From Euzebya sp. (GTDB taxonomy: Bacteria > Actinomycetota > Nitriliruptoria > Euzebyales > Euzebyaceae): a stretch of 64,000 nucleotides of DNA. Location of the stretch: NCBI RefSeq assembly GCF_964222135.1, contig NZ_CAXQBR010000022.1, positions 1 through 64,000 of the forward strand. Direction: 5' to 3'. This document shows, piece after piece, positions 1 to 8,001 of the stretch. A program made the position numbers and the translations under genes. Position 1 is the first letter of the stretch, and each line of letters begins with the position of its first letter. The notes under the pieces are model-generated. The model made no database searches and was not told the DNA's origin. It saw only the letters and a list, made by a program, of their open reading frames with translations.

Positions 1-223
1 AGACCCGGTCGCGGTGGCTGAGTACCTGCACGCGGGCTCCTTCGACCTGCCGGGCTACTCCCACACGATGTCCTGGACGGAGTGGGGTGCGCTGGCGGAG
101 TCCCAGCCGGCGTTCGCGATCATCCGCGAGATGGAGCCGCCGGAGGGCATCAACGAGGGTGCTGGCTGGTACCCCGAGGTGCTGTTGGTCCCCGAGCCCC
201 TCGAGCCCTACCAGCCCGAGTAG
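1..223 (+). CDS. C-terminal end of an unidentified protein (truncated by window edge)
   Basis: The reading frame is open from the first bases of the window and ends with a stop at 221-223. A GTG at 14 could start a 69-residue protein, but the frame is already open before it, so this is more likely the tail of a longer gene. The visible residues are acidic and rich in Trp, Tyr and Pro (for example SHTMSWTEWG and a C-terminus EPLEPYQPE). I recognise no domain. It converges on pcaD with an 18-base gap, so it is not part of the pca operon. Confidence 0.5.
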   Translation, partial: DPVAVAEYLHAGSFDLPGYSHTMSWTEWGALAESQPAFAIIREMEPPEGINEGAGWYPEVLLVPEPLEPYQPE

Positions 224-241
224 CGGACGGACGCCGACGGT

Positions 242-1006
242 TCAGCCGCCGCCCTCCACGTGCTGTGCGAGGGCGGCGGTGAACGCCGCCGGCTGGTCGA
301 GGTTCGACAGGTGCGCGGCGTCGTCGAGGACGACCAGCTCGGCGCCGGGGATGCGCGCGGCCAGCCACTCCGCGTCCGACGGCGGGGTGGCGACGTCGAG
401 CACCCCGCCGACGACCAGGGTCGGCACCGCGATCCGCTGCACCTCGTCGCGCAGGTCGGCGTCGCCGAGGGCGGCGCAGCAGGCCGCGTACCCCTCGCCG
501 TCCGCGGTCGTGAACGCCCGCTGGGCATCCGCGAAGGCCACGGGCTGCGCCACGTCGAAGCCGGCGGCGAAGAACCGTTCGAGCACGTCGTCGCGGATGC
601 CCGCCAGCCCGTGGGTGCGGACCGCGTCGATGCGTGCCGCCCACCCCTCCGCCGACCCGACCCGCGCGGCGGTGTTCGCCGCGGTCAGCGTCCGCAGCCG
701 GTCGGGGTGGTGGAGCGCCACCCACAGCGCGGTCAGCCCGCCCAGCGACAGCCCGCACAGGTGCACGGTGTCCAGCCCGAGGTGGTCGAGGACGTCGATG
801 ACGTCGCCACCCAGGTCGGCGAGGGCGTACGGCCCGTCGGGGGAGGGAGCCCGCCCGTGCCCGCGGGTGTCCAGGCGGATCAGGCGGAACCGGTCCGCGA
901 GCGCGTCGACCTGCGGCTGCCACATCGAGGTGTCCGAGCCGAGGGAGTGCAACAGGACGATCGGCGGGGCGTCCGCCGGCCCGTCGTCACGCCACGCGGT
1001 GATCAT
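242..1006 (-). CDS. pcaD: 3-oxoadipate enol-lactonase
   Basis: A 254-residue alpha/beta-hydrolase expected to open 3-oxoadipate enol-lactone to 3-oxoadipate in the protocatechuate branch of the 3-oxoadipate pathway, in the cytoplasm. The sequence shows the oxyanion strand VLLHSLG near residue 17, the nucleophile elbow GLSLGG with Ser87, an acid in GGVLDVATPP and the catalytic His in DDAAHLSNLDQP close to the C-terminus. Family length is about 250-265. Its ATG overlaps the pcaB stop in an ATGA junction, making it the last gene of the operon. In many actinobacteria PcaD is fused with PcaC as PcaL; here the two are separate genes. The enol-lactonase assignment over a generic hydrolase rests on context. 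Confidence 0.88.
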   Translation of the reverse strand: MITAWRDDGPADAPPIVLLHSLGSDTSMWQPQVDALADRFRLIRLDTRGHGRAPSPDGPYALADLGGDVIDVLDHLGLDTVHLCGLSLGGLTALWVALHHPDRLRTLTAANTAARVGSAEGWAARIDAVRTHGLAGIRDDVLERFFAAGFDVAQPVAFADAQRAFTTADGEGYAACCAALGDADLRDEVQRIAVPTLVVGGVLDVATPPSDAEWLAARIPGAELVVLDDAAHLSNLDQPAAFTAALAQHVEGGG

Positions 1007-2160
1007 CGGGCCGGCTCCTCCGCGCCCGCCGTCGAGCCGCCCCCTGCCGACCCGCCCAGCGCGGCGTCGCAGGCGGCCACCACGCGGTCGGTGAAGGCCA
1101 CCGCCCCGGGGGCGACGTCGGCGTCCGGTAGGTCCCCGTCCAGCTCGAGGCTCGCCACGGCCGCGCTCAGCGCCTCCACCGCCGCCCCGGCGGTCTGGAC
1201 GACCAGTGGCACCGCGAAGGTCTCGGCGTGCCAGCCCCCCACGCCGCGCTCGAGCTCGATCGCGCGGCCGTGCAGCACGGTCGCCGCCCCCCCCGCGCAG
1301 GCCTCGGCCGCGGCGACCGCCCGGATCGCGTCGATCGGGTTCCGCTTGTCCGGCATGGACGACGAGCCGCCCGCGCGCATCCGCGCGGTGCCGTCACGGG
1401 CCAGCAGGGCCAGGTCGGTGCCGATCGTGGCGACCGTCCGGGTCAGGCGGCTGAGGACGGCGACCACGTCGTGGACCGGTGAGCGGTCGGCGTGCCACGG
1501 CGCCGGGGGGGCGACCAGGCCCAGCAGCTCCGCCATGCGGTCGTGCACCGCGGGACCGTCCTCGCCGAGGACGTCGAGCGTCCCGGTCGGGCCGCCCAGC
1601 TGGACGCGCAGCCCACGCCGGGCCGCGCGCACGGCCGCGAGGGCCTCGACGACCGGCGCGAGCCAGCCGGCGACCCGTCGGCCGACCGTCGTCGGCACCG
1701 CCGGCTGCAGGAACGTCCACCCCGTGGTGGGCGTCGTCCGCTGCGCGACCGCCAGGTCCCGCAGGCGACCCACGAGGGCCGCGAGGTCGTCGCCGAGCAC
1801 CTCGAGGGCGTCGCTGACCTGGAGCACCAGGCCGGTGTCGACGACGTCCTGGGTGGTCGCGCCGTGGTGCAGCCAACGGGCGGCCTCGTCGTCCAACCGG
1901 TCCCGCAGCCGGTCGAGGAGCGGCAGGACGGGCGTCCCGGCGACCCACCCCTCCACGAGGACGGCCTCGGGGTCCTCGACGCCCTCGCCGCACGCGGTCG
2001 CGATCCGACCCGCGACGTCGTCGCCGAGGATCCCGACGTCCGCGGACGCCCGGGCGAGCGCCGCCTCCACCCGGCACATCATCGCCACCCGCGTCCCGGC
2101 GCCGAAGAGCGCGGTCATCACGTCGGTGCTGAAGCCCGGGTCGATGGTCGGGAGGGTCAT
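1003..2160 (-). CDS. pcaB: 3-carboxy-cis,cis-muconate cycloisomerase
   Basis: A 385-residue member of the fumarase/aspartase superfamily that would lactonise 3-carboxy-cis,cis-muconate to 4-carboxymuconolactone. The family signature GGSSSMPDKRNP is present in the middle of the protein and supplies the flexible catalytic-serine loop; an HHGATTQDVVDT motif further upstream matches the second conserved region. Full-length PcaB is often about 450 residues; this one is shorter at the C-terminus, as in several actinobacterial homologues. Start and stop each overlap a neighbour in an ATGA junction (pcaJ upstream, pcaD downstream), implying translational coupling. Confidence 0.9.
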   Translation of the reverse strand: MTLPTIDPGFSTDVMTALFGAGTRVAMMCRVEAALARASADVGILGDDVAGRIATACGEGVEDPEAVLVEGWVAGTPVLPLLDRLRDRLDDEAARWLHHGATTQDVVDTGLVLQVSDALEVLGDDLAALVGRLRDLAVAQRTTPTTGWTFLQPAVPTTVGRRVAGWLAPVVEALAAVRAARRGLRVQLGGPTGTLDVLGEDGPAVHDRMAELLGLVAPPAPWHADRSPVHDVVAVLSRLTRTVATIGTDLALLARDGTARMRAGGSSSMPDKRNPIDAIRAVAAAEACAGGAATVLHGRAIELERGVGGWHAETFAVPLVVQTAGAAVEALSAAVASLELDGDLPDADVAPGAVAFTDRVVAACDAALGGSAGGGSTAGAEEPAR

Positions 2161-2927
2161 GTGCCCGCGTGCGCCTCGTCGGTCCGGCGGTGCAGCTCGC
2201 GCAGCACCTCGAGCTCGGTGTCCGTCGGGGGCGGGGTCTCGCCCACCTCGTCGGCGAACCGGACCGCCCAGCCGGTCGCCTCAACCACGTCCTCGCGGGC
2301 CACGCCGGGGTGGAGCCCGTCGACGACCAGCTCGTTCGTGCCCGCCTCGGGCCGCATCGTGCACAGGTCGGTGACCAGCAGCGTCGGGCCGGCGGTGGTG
2401 ATCCCGAGGGCCGCCCGCTCGGTGCCGGTCGGTCCGAACCCGAGGGACGTGATGAAGTCCACGGTCTCGACCAGGGCCCGGGGGGAGTGCTTCACGGTGA
2501 TGAAGACCTCCTGGCACTGCGAGGCGATCTCCGGCGCGCCGCCCGCGCCCGGCAGCCGCACCGCCGGGTCGGCGTGGTCGCCGATCACGGTCGTGTTGAT
2601 GTTGCCGTACCGGTCCAGCTGGGCGGCGCCGAGGAAGCCGACGGTGATCCGCCCGCCCTGCAGCCAGTAGCGGAACATCTCCGGCACCGAGACGGTCGCG
2701 AGGGCCGTGGCGGCCAGCTCGCCGTCGCCGATCGAGAGCGGCAGCACGTCGGGGCGGGTGCCGAGGGTCCCGGACTCGTAGATCAGGGTGATGTCGGGGC
2801 AACGGGTCAACCGCGCCAGGTTGCAGGCCGCCGACGGGGCGCCGATCCCGACGAAGCACACGTCGTCGTCCGACAGCGCCCGCGACGCCGCGATGGTCAT
2901 CATCTCCGTCGGGGTCCAGCCGCTCAT
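2157..2927 (-). CDS. pcaJ: 3-oxoadipate CoA-transferase subunit B
   Basis: A 256-residue beta subunit of a family I CoA-transferase, expected to pair with the next upstream gene and move CoA from succinyl-CoA to 3-oxoadipate. The active-site region reads IYESGTLG, with the Glu that forms the CoA thioester in this family, and GAAQLDRYGNINTT follows as in GctB/PcaJ proteins. I chose the ATG at 2927, which overlaps the pcaI stop as ATGA; an in-frame start 28 codons earlier would lie inside pcaI. The protein resembles the glutaconate-type subfamily, so substrate identity is inferred from the operon. Confidence 0.85.
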   Translation of the reverse strand: MSGWTPTEMMTIAASRALSDDDVCFVGIGAPSAACNLARLTRCPDITLIYESGTLGTRPDVLPLSIGDGELAATALATVSVPEMFRYWLQGGRITVGFLGAAQLDRYGNINTTVIGDHADPAVRLPGAGGAPEIASQCQEVFITVKHSPRALVETVDFITSLGFGPTGTERAALGITTAGPTLLVTDLCTMRPEAGTNELVVDGLHPGVAREDVVEATGWAVRFADEVGETPPPTDTELEVLRELHRRTDEAHAGT

Positions 2928-3751
2928 GCCCGGCTCCCGGCATCCGCGCCCAGGACGTGCGCCTCCATCCAGGCGGTGAAGGTGTCCCGGTCGGACGCGA
3001 TGTCGTCCCACGCCACGTAGAAGGCGTTGTCCCGGTCGTAGTAGCCGTGGGCGTAGGAGGGGTGGGCGCCGCGCGGGGCCTCGACGACGTGGTCGATCGC
3101 CCAGCCGGGCAGCACGCAGGCGTTCATGCTCGGCACGTCGAGGTCGTCGACGACCTCCTCGACGGTCACGACCGACCGGGTCGACGCGAGCACCACCTCC
3201 TTCTGGACGCCGATGATCCCCTCGATCAGCACGTTGCCCTGGCGGTCGGCCCGCTGGGCGTGGACGATGCCGACGTCGGGCCGCAGCGAGGGCACGGCGG
3301 CCAGCTCCTCGCCGGTGAAGGGGCAGGTCACGGTGCGGATGTCGGGGTTCACGTCCGCGAGCGTCGTGCCCTGGTAGGCCCGCAGCGCCGCGAAGGGCAG
3401 GCCGGCGGCCCCCGCCTCCCAGGCGCTCGCCATGGCCGCGTGGGCGTGCTCGACGACCTCGAGGGGCCGCGGCCAGCCGTGCTCGACGGCGTCGCGGAAC
3501 CGGCGGAGGGACCCCACGCCCGGGTTGCCGCCCCAGGAGAACACCAGCCGGGAGGCGCAGCCCATGCCGATCATCTGGTCGTAGACCAGGTCGGGGGTCA
3601 TGCGGATCAGCGTCAGGTCGGTGCGGCCCTGGCGGATGATCTCGTGGGCGGCGGCGAAGGGGATCAGGTGGGTGAACCCCTCGAGGGCGACGGTGTCGCC
3701 GTCGTGCACGGTCGCCGCGATCGCGTCGTGGAGCGACGTCAGCTCAGCCAC
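2924..3751 (-). CDS. pcaI: 3-oxoadipate CoA-transferase subunit A
   Basis: A 275-residue alpha subunit of the family I CoA-transferase. The N-terminal VHDGDTVALEGFTHLIPFAA is the typical glycine-containing CoA-transferase start, followed by SWGGNPGVGS and a late HAQRADRQGNV segment that is conserved in the A subunits. It begins three bases after the pcaG stop and its own stop overlaps the pcaJ start by four bases, so the two subunits are probably made in equal amounts. The step gives 3-oxoadipyl-CoA; the thiolase needed next (PcaF) is not in the window. Confidence 0.85.
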   Translation of the reverse strand: MAELTSLHDAIAATVHDGDTVALEGFTHLIPFAAAHEIIRQGRTDLTLIRMTPDLVYDQMIGMGCASRLVFSWGGNPGVGSLRRFRDAVEHGWPRPLEVVEHAHAAMASAWEAGAAGLPFAALRAYQGTTLADVNPDIRTVTCPFTGEELAAVPSLRPDVGIVHAQRADRQGNVLIEGIIGVQKEVVLASTRSVVTVEEVVDDLDVPSMNACVLPGWAIDHVVEAPRGAHPSYAHGYYDRDNAFYVAWDDIASDRDTFTAWMEAHVLGADAGSRA

Positions 3752-3754
3752 GGA

Positions 3755-4354
3755 TCACCAGTCCAGGAACACGGTCTCGTCGTCACCCTGCATGCGGATG
3801 TCGATGGCGTAGGTGGCGACGTCGCCGTCGTCGTCGCCGCGCCGGGCGATCAGGGTGTGCCGGCGATCGGCGTCGACGGCCTGCAGGACCACGTCGGCGG
3901 CGTTCGCCGCCTCCTCGTCGGAGAAGTAGATGCGCGTGAACGAGGGGGTGAGGATGCCGCGCGCCTGGACGATGACGTTGAGGTGCGGCGCCTGCGATCC
4001 GCCGTCGGGGTGGGGGACCGGACCGGGCTTGACGGTATGCAGCACCCAGGACCCGTCCTCGAAGGCCGTCTTGACCCGTCCGAAGCCCGTGAAGCCCGGG
4101 TCGAGGGGGATGTCGTCGCGGTCGTCGACGGGGTGGCGGTAGCGCCCCGCGGCGTTGGCCTGCCACACCTCGAGCAGGCCGTCCTCGACGTGGCCACCCC
4201 GTCCGTCGAGCATGCGCCCGGTGACGCGGATGCGCTGGCCCGGCACGTCCGGTCCGGCGAGGGTCGCCTCCTCGTCGGTCCGCGCGAGTATCATCGAGAA
4301 GTACGGCCCGACGGTCTGGGAGGGGGTCTGCAGCGCTGGCGTGGGCGTCCTCAT
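3755..4354 (-). CDS. pcaG: protocatechuate 3,4-dioxygenase alpha subunit
   Basis: A 199-residue intradiol dioxygenase alpha chain, pairing with PcaH to cleave the protocatechuate ring between the two hydroxyls. It opens with TPSQTVGPYF, the signature start of intradiol dioxygenases, and contains DGLLEVWQANAAGRYRHP and a beta-sandwich core, but lacks the full set of iron ligands (no RPAHIHF block), as expected for the alpha subunit. The ATG at 4354 is preceded by GGGAGG as ribosome binding site; that start lies in a duplicated segment described separately. It is followed after three bases by pcaI. Confidence 0.93.
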   Translation of the reverse strand: MRTPTPALQTPSQTVGPYFSMILARTDEEATLAGPDVPGQRIRVTGRMLDGRGGHVEDGLLEVWQANAAGRYRHPVDDRDDIPLDPGFTGFGRVKTAFEDGSWVLHTVKPGPVPHPDGGSQAPHLNVIVQARGILTPSFTRIYFSDEEAANAADVVLQAVDADRRHTLIARRGDDDGDVATYAIDIRMQGDDETVFLDW

Positions 4355-4442
4355 GCCGCCTCACCTCCCAAGGGGGGGCAGGCCCCCCCTTTCGAACCCC
4401 CCGAGGCGGCATTGCGGTCCAGTGGTGTCCTCATGCCGCCTC
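4347..4442. repeat. Hairpin insertion flanked by a direct duplication at the pcaH-pcaG junction
   Basis: A 16-bp string (GTCCTCATGCCGCCTC on the plus strand) occurs at 4347-4362, covering the pcaG start codon, and again exactly 80 bp on at 4427-4442, covering the pcaH stop codon. Between the copies is a hairpin of seven G and seven C around 4370-4391 and one inverted copy of the 10-mer GAGGCGGCAT at 4403-4412. The simplest reading is that pcaH and pcaG once overlapped as ATGA, like the other pca junctions, and that an ~80-bp palindromic sequence was inserted with duplication of the junction. No transposase is nearby. Confidence 0.65.
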
Positions 4443-5153
4443 CTCGGACTCCATCGGCGTCGCCTGCACCCCGCGCAGCACGATGTCCCAGCGCCACCCC
4501 GTCGCCCAGTTCTCGGTGGTGACCTCGTGGTCGTAGGTGGCGATCAGCCGGTCGCGGGCGTGGGCGGGCACGGCCTGGAAGATCGGGTCGAGGTCGAGCA
4601 GCGGGTCGTCGGGGAAGTACATCTGGGTCACCAGCCGGCTGCCGAGGGACGGCCCCATCAGCGAGAAGTGGATGTGCGCGGGCCGCCACGCGTTCGGGTG
4701 GTTGCCCCAGGGGTAGGGGCCCGGCCGCACGGTCGTGAACCGGTAGACACCGTCGGCGTCCGTGCGGCACTGCCCGACGCCGAGGAAGTTCGGGTCGAGC
4801 GGCGCCGGGAAGTCCACCTCCCGCCAGTGGGCGTAGCGGCCGCTCGCGTTGGCCTGCCACACCTCCACCAGCGTGCCGGGGACCGGGGTGCCGCGCTCGT
4901 CCAGCACCCGCCCGGTGACGATCGTCCGGGCGCCGATCGCCTCGCCGCCGGTGCCCGCGTTCGTGGTGAGGTCGGCGTCGTCGTCGCTCAGCTCCGCCCA
5001 GGCCGGTCCCGGCCCGGTGGCCTCGGACAGGCTCTGGACGATGCGGACCATGTCCCGGTCCGGGCTGCGCAGCACCGTCGACTTGTAGTCGGGGTACCGG
5101 AACGGCGGGTGGTCGTCGTAGGCCTTGGGGCCGGAGTGGATGATCTCAACCAT
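4431..5153 (-). CDS. pcaH: protocatechuate 3,4-dioxygenase beta subunit
   Basis: A 240-residue catalytic chain of protocatechuate 3,4-dioxygenase, giving 3-carboxy-cis,cis-muconate. The four ferric-iron ligands are visible: one Tyr in SGRYAHW, one Tyr in RPGPYPWG and the two His in RPAHIHFS. The N-terminal PPFRYPDYKSTVLRSP is typical of PcaH and separates it from catechol and hydroxyquinol dioxygenases. Its start overlaps the end of pcaC by eight bases. Beta-before-alpha order (pcaHG) is the usual one. Confidence 0.95.
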   Translation of the reverse strand: MVEIIHSGPKAYDDHPPFRYPDYKSTVLRSPDRDMVRIVQSLSEATGPGPAWAELSDDDADLTTNAGTGGEAIGARTIVTGRVLDERGTPVPGTLVEVWQANASGRYAHWREVDFPAPLDPNFLGVGQCRTDADGVYRFTTVRPGPYPWGNHPNAWRPAHIHFSLMGPSLGSRLVTQMYFPDDPLLDLDPIFQAVPAHARDRLIATYDHEVTTENWATGWRWDIVLRGVQATPMESEEAA

Positions 5154-5562
5154 CTGCGTCTCCCTCCTGGTGGGCGTCGCCGAGGATCGCCTTGGCCCGC
5201 GACAGGGCGTGGTTCGCTGCCGGCACGCCGGCGTACGCGCCGACGTGGAGCATGACCTCGGCCACCTCCTCCGGCTTCACCCCGGTGTTGCGCGAAGCCC
5301 GCAGGTGCAGGTCGAGCTCCTCGCGGCCCAGCGCGGCGAGGATCGCGATCGTGACCAGGCTGCGCGTGCGGTCGTCGAAGGTGTCGCGGGTCCACACCGA
5401 CCCCCACACCACCTCGGTGATCCAGCGCTGGAAATCACGGTCGAGGTCGGTCGCGGCGGCGGTCGACCGGTCGACGTGCGCGTCGCCGAGGACGCGTCGG
5501 CGCACCGCCATGCCGGCCGCGTACCGGTCGTCGGCCGACGCGGGGGGGGGGTCGTCGGGCAT
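5146..5562 (-). CDS. pcaC: 4-carboxymuconolactone decarboxylase
   Basis: A 138-residue member of the carboxymuconolactone decarboxylase (AhpD-like, all-helical) family, converting 4-carboxymuconolactone to 3-oxoadipate enol-lactone. The sequence RYAAGMAVRRRVLGDAHVDR near the start and LRASRNTGVKPEEVAEVMLH in the second half are characteristic of PcaC proper; it lacks the CxxC redox motif of AhpD. Length matches stand-alone PcaC (about 130). It starts 10 bases after the aldehyde dehydrogenase stop and overlaps pcaH. Confidence 0.92.
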   Translation of the reverse strand: MPDDPPPASADDRYAAGMAVRRRVLGDAHVDRSTAAATDLDRDFQRWITEVVWGSVWTRDTFDDRTRSLVTIAILAALGREELDLHLRASRNTGVKPEEVAEVMLHVGAYAGVPAANHALSRAKAILGDAHQEGDADG

Positions 5563-5572
5563 CGGGCCGGCC

Positions 5573-7027
5573 CTAGAACGGGTAGTGGCGCGGGCCGGTC
5601 TGGACCGTCATCCAGCGGAGGTCGGTGAACTCGTGCACCCCCGCGGTGCCGCCGAAGCGGCCCCAGCCGCTGGCCTTCACGCCGCCGAAGGGCATCTGCG
5701 CCTCGTCGTGCACCGTGGGGCCGTTCACGTGGCAGATCCCCGACTCGATGCGGTGGGCCACGTCGAGCGCTCGTGCCGCGTCGCCGCCGAACACCGCCGC
5801 CGACAGGCCGTAGATGGTGTCGTTCGCGTGCTCGACGGCCTCGTCGACGCCGCTGACCCGGGTGATCGGCTTGACGGGGCCGAAGGACTCCTGGTGCCAG
5901 ATGTCCATCTCGGGGGTGACCCCGTCGATCAGGGTCGGGCCCATCAGCGTGTCCTCGGCCTTCCCGCCGCAGACCAGAGTCGCCCCCTTCGCGAGCGCGT
6001 CGTCGATCAGGGCGTTGCACCGCTCGACGGTCTCGGCGTCGATCACGCTGCCGAGCACCACCGGCCCCTCTGACGGGTCGCCGAAGGGCAGGCCCGCCGC
6101 CTTGGCGGACAGCTTCTCCACGAACTCGTCGGCGATCGTCGAGTCGACGATGATCCGCTCGGTCGACATGCAGATCTGCCCGGCGTTGGCGAACGCGCCG
6201 AACGCGGCGGCGTCCACGGCGGCGTCCACGTCGGCGTCGTCCAGGATCACGAGGGGTGCCTTGCCTCCCAGCTCGAGTACGACGGGCTTGAGGTGCTCGC
6301 CGCACAGCTTGCCGATCTCGCGGCCCACCGCGGTGGACCCGGTGAAGTTCACCCGACGGGTGGCGGGGTGGGCGATCATCGCCTCGACCACGGCCGGGGC
6401 GTCAGCGGCGTCGTGGCTGATGTAGTTGACGACGCCGTCGCCGAGGCCGGCCTCGTGCAGCGCGTCGACGATCAGCCGGTGCGTCAGGGGGCACTTCTCC
6501 GAGCCCTTGAACACGACGGTGTTGCCGACGGCCAGGGGGGTCGCGAGGGCCCGCACCCCGAGGATGATCGGGGCGTTCCACGGCGCCATGCCGACGACGA
6601 CGCCCGCGGGCTGGCGGACGGCCATCGCCACGCTGCCCGGCACGTTCGAGGGGATGACCTCGCCGGTGACCTGGGTGGTCAGCGATGCCGCCTCGCGGAG
6701 CATCCCGGCGGCGAGACCGAGGTTGAACATGCCCCAGTGGTCCGGCGACCCGGTCTCGGCGGTGACGGCGGCGGTGAACGCCTCGGCCTTCCCCTCGAGG
6801 ACGTCCGCGGCGGCCAGCAGCAGGGCCCGCCGCTCACCCGGCGGACGGGCGGACCACTCGCCGAAGGCCGCCTGCGCGGCCTCCACCGCCGCGCGGGCGT
6901 CATCCGGCGTGGCGGCGGCCGCGACCGTGGCCACGTCGCCGTTGATCGGGTTGCGCCGCTCGAACGTCCCGCCGCCGGAGGCGGGCACCGCCCGCCCCCC
7001 GATGAACAGATCGATGGTCTCAGACAT
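5573..7027 (-). CDS. NAD(P)-dependent aromatic aldehyde dehydrogenase, vanillin dehydrogenase-like
   Basis: A 484-residue aldehyde dehydrogenase. Visible landmarks are the cofactor region GVVVGMAPWNAPIIL, KGSEKCP, NFTGSTAVG, the general-base Glu in LELGGKAP and the catalytic Cys in NAGQICMSTER. The C-terminal NGPTVHDEAQMPFGGVKASG resembles vanillin, benzaldehyde and salicylaldehyde dehydrogenases. As first gene of the pca operon it most likely oxidises vanillin, 4-hydroxybenzaldehyde or protocatechualdehyde to the acid that feeds protocatechuate cleavage; which of these cannot be told from sequence. GGAAGGGGAG precedes the ATG. No O-demethylase or hydroxylase gene is in the window. Confidence 0.8.
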   Translation of the reverse strand: MSETIDLFIGGRAVPASGGGTFERRNPINGDVATVAAAATPDDARAAVEAAQAAFGEWSARPPGERRALLLAAADVLEGKAEAFTAAVTAETGSPDHWGMFNLGLAAGMLREAASLTTQVTGEVIPSNVPGSVAMAVRQPAGVVVGMAPWNAPIILGVRALATPLAVGNTVVFKGSEKCPLTHRLIVDALHEAGLGDGVVNYISHDAADAPAVVEAMIAHPATRRVNFTGSTAVGREIGKLCGEHLKPVVLELGGKAPLVILDDADVDAAVDAAAFGAFANAGQICMSTERIIVDSTIADEFVEKLSAKAAGLPFGDPSEGPVVLGSVIDAETVERCNALIDDALAKGATLVCGGKAEDTLMGPTLIDGVTPEMDIWHQESFGPVKPITRVSGVDEAVEHANDTIYGLSAAVFGGDAARALDVAHRIESGICHVNGPTVHDEAQMPFGGVKASGWGRFGGTAGVHEFTDLRWMTVQTGPRHYPF

Positions 7028-7045
7028 CGCCGGCTCCCCTTCCTC

Positions 7046-7107
7046 GTTCGCACAGCGAACTGCTGTTCGCTGCGTGAACGGTAGGTCGCGGGTCGGGCTG
7101 CCGTCAA
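7046..7107 (-). promoter_or_regulatory. Promoter and inverted-repeat operator of the pca operon
   Basis: Read on the minus strand, a -35 box TTGACG (7107-7102), a 17-base spacer and a -10 box CTACCG (7084-7079) lie upstream of the aldehyde dehydrogenase. Directly after the -10 box is an inverted repeat with 15-base arms, GTTCGCACAGCGAAC (7046-7060) and GTTCGCTGCGTGAAC (7065-7079), matching at 12 of 15 positions around a 4-base spacer. Its place over the presumed transcription start suits a repressor. Arms of the form GTTCG..CGAAC recall IclR-type sites, but the regulator is not in the window, so the family is a guess. Confidence 0.6.
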
Positions 7108-7967
7108 GCGCTGCCGGGCTGCAGGTCGACGACGAGGGGGAGGTGGTCGCTCGGACCGGCCGGACCGACCGTCGCCGCCGTAGCCGCGACGCCGCGCACG
7201 TAGGCCTGGTCGAGCTGCAGCCGTGGGCTCCACGAGGGGTAGGTCGCCAGGCCGGGGCGGTGGCGCCACCCGCCGGCGCGGCCGTCCGCCCAGGGCCCTC
7301 CCGAGGGCCACGGCCAGGCCAGCCCCCTGGTCCGCACGGCGACGCGGCCGGCCCACAGCGGCAGGTTGAGGTCGCCGATCAGCACCGCCGGCCCCCGGTG
7401 CCCGCCGGCTGCGGCCAGCGCGTGCCCGAGCTGGGACACCGCCCGCCACGGCAGGTAGGAGAGGTGGGTCGTCGTCACCCTGACGCCGTCGCCGACCGTC
7501 GCCGACAGCGCCACCCGCGGCTCGCCGTCGGGGCCCGGCCGGGTGGGGCTGGCGTCCGGCGAGCGCCGCCCGGGCCCGCCACCCGGCAGGCGCGTGCGCA
7601 GGACGTCGGTCAGGCCGACCCGCGACAGCAGCCCGACGCCGTACCCCGCGGTGGCGGGGCCCAGCCCCTCCCCGGGTACCGAGGTCGCCGGCACCTCGGT
7701 CCAGGCCACGTCGGGGTTGCCGACCAGCGCGGGTCCGAAGACCCCCTCCAGGCCGAGCCGCTCGGCCCGCCAGGCGACCTGGTCGACGCGGCCGGAGCGC
7801 TCCAGGCGGCAGTCGACCTCCTGCAGCGCCACCACGTCGGCGTCCAGCTCAGCGATCCACGCCGCCACCGCGTCGAGGTCGACGTCGCCCGCGTCCAGGC
7901 GGGTCCGGTCGCGGGACAGCCGCCGGACGTCGACGCCGTGGAGGAGGTTGACAGAGGCGATGCGCAC
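7104..7967 (-). CDS. Endonuclease/exonuclease/phosphatase family protein
   Basis: A 287-residue protein with the fold of DNase I-like phosphodiesterases. It starts MRIASVNLLHG (first conserved Asn), continues VVALQEVDCRLERSG (metal-binding Glu), VTTTHLSYLP, VLIGDLNLPL (the catalytic GDxN block) and ends with AGPSDHLPLVVDL (the SDH block). All expected active-site blocks are present, so it is probably active on a phosphodiester or phosphomonoester; the substrate cannot be told. No secretion signal is visible. Its stop codon lies over the -35 box of the pca promoter, so transcription of this gene runs into that operon. Confidence 0.8.
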   Translation of the reverse strand: MRIASVNLLHGVDVRRLSRDRTRLDAGDVDLDAVAAWIAELDADVVALQEVDCRLERSGRVDQVAWRAERLGLEGVFGPALVGNPDVAWTEVPATSVPGEGLGPATAGYGVGLLSRVGLTDVLRTRLPGGGPGRRSPDASPTRPGPDGEPRVALSATVGDGVRVTTTHLSYLPWRAVSQLGHALAAAGGHRGPAVLIGDLNLPLWAGRVAVRTRGLAWPWPSGGPWADGRAGGWRHRPGLATYPSWSPRLQLDQAYVRGVAATAATVGPAGPSDHLPLVVDLQPGSA

Positions 7968-8001
7968 CCCGCCAGCCTGCCCCGGGGCAACCCCCGGCCC
8001 G

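Noticed and set aside
4370-4391. G7/C7 hairpin as a terminator inside the pca operon
   Set aside because: It has no T tract and lies between two subunits of one enzyme; full termination would make no sense, though partial attenuation cannot be excluded.
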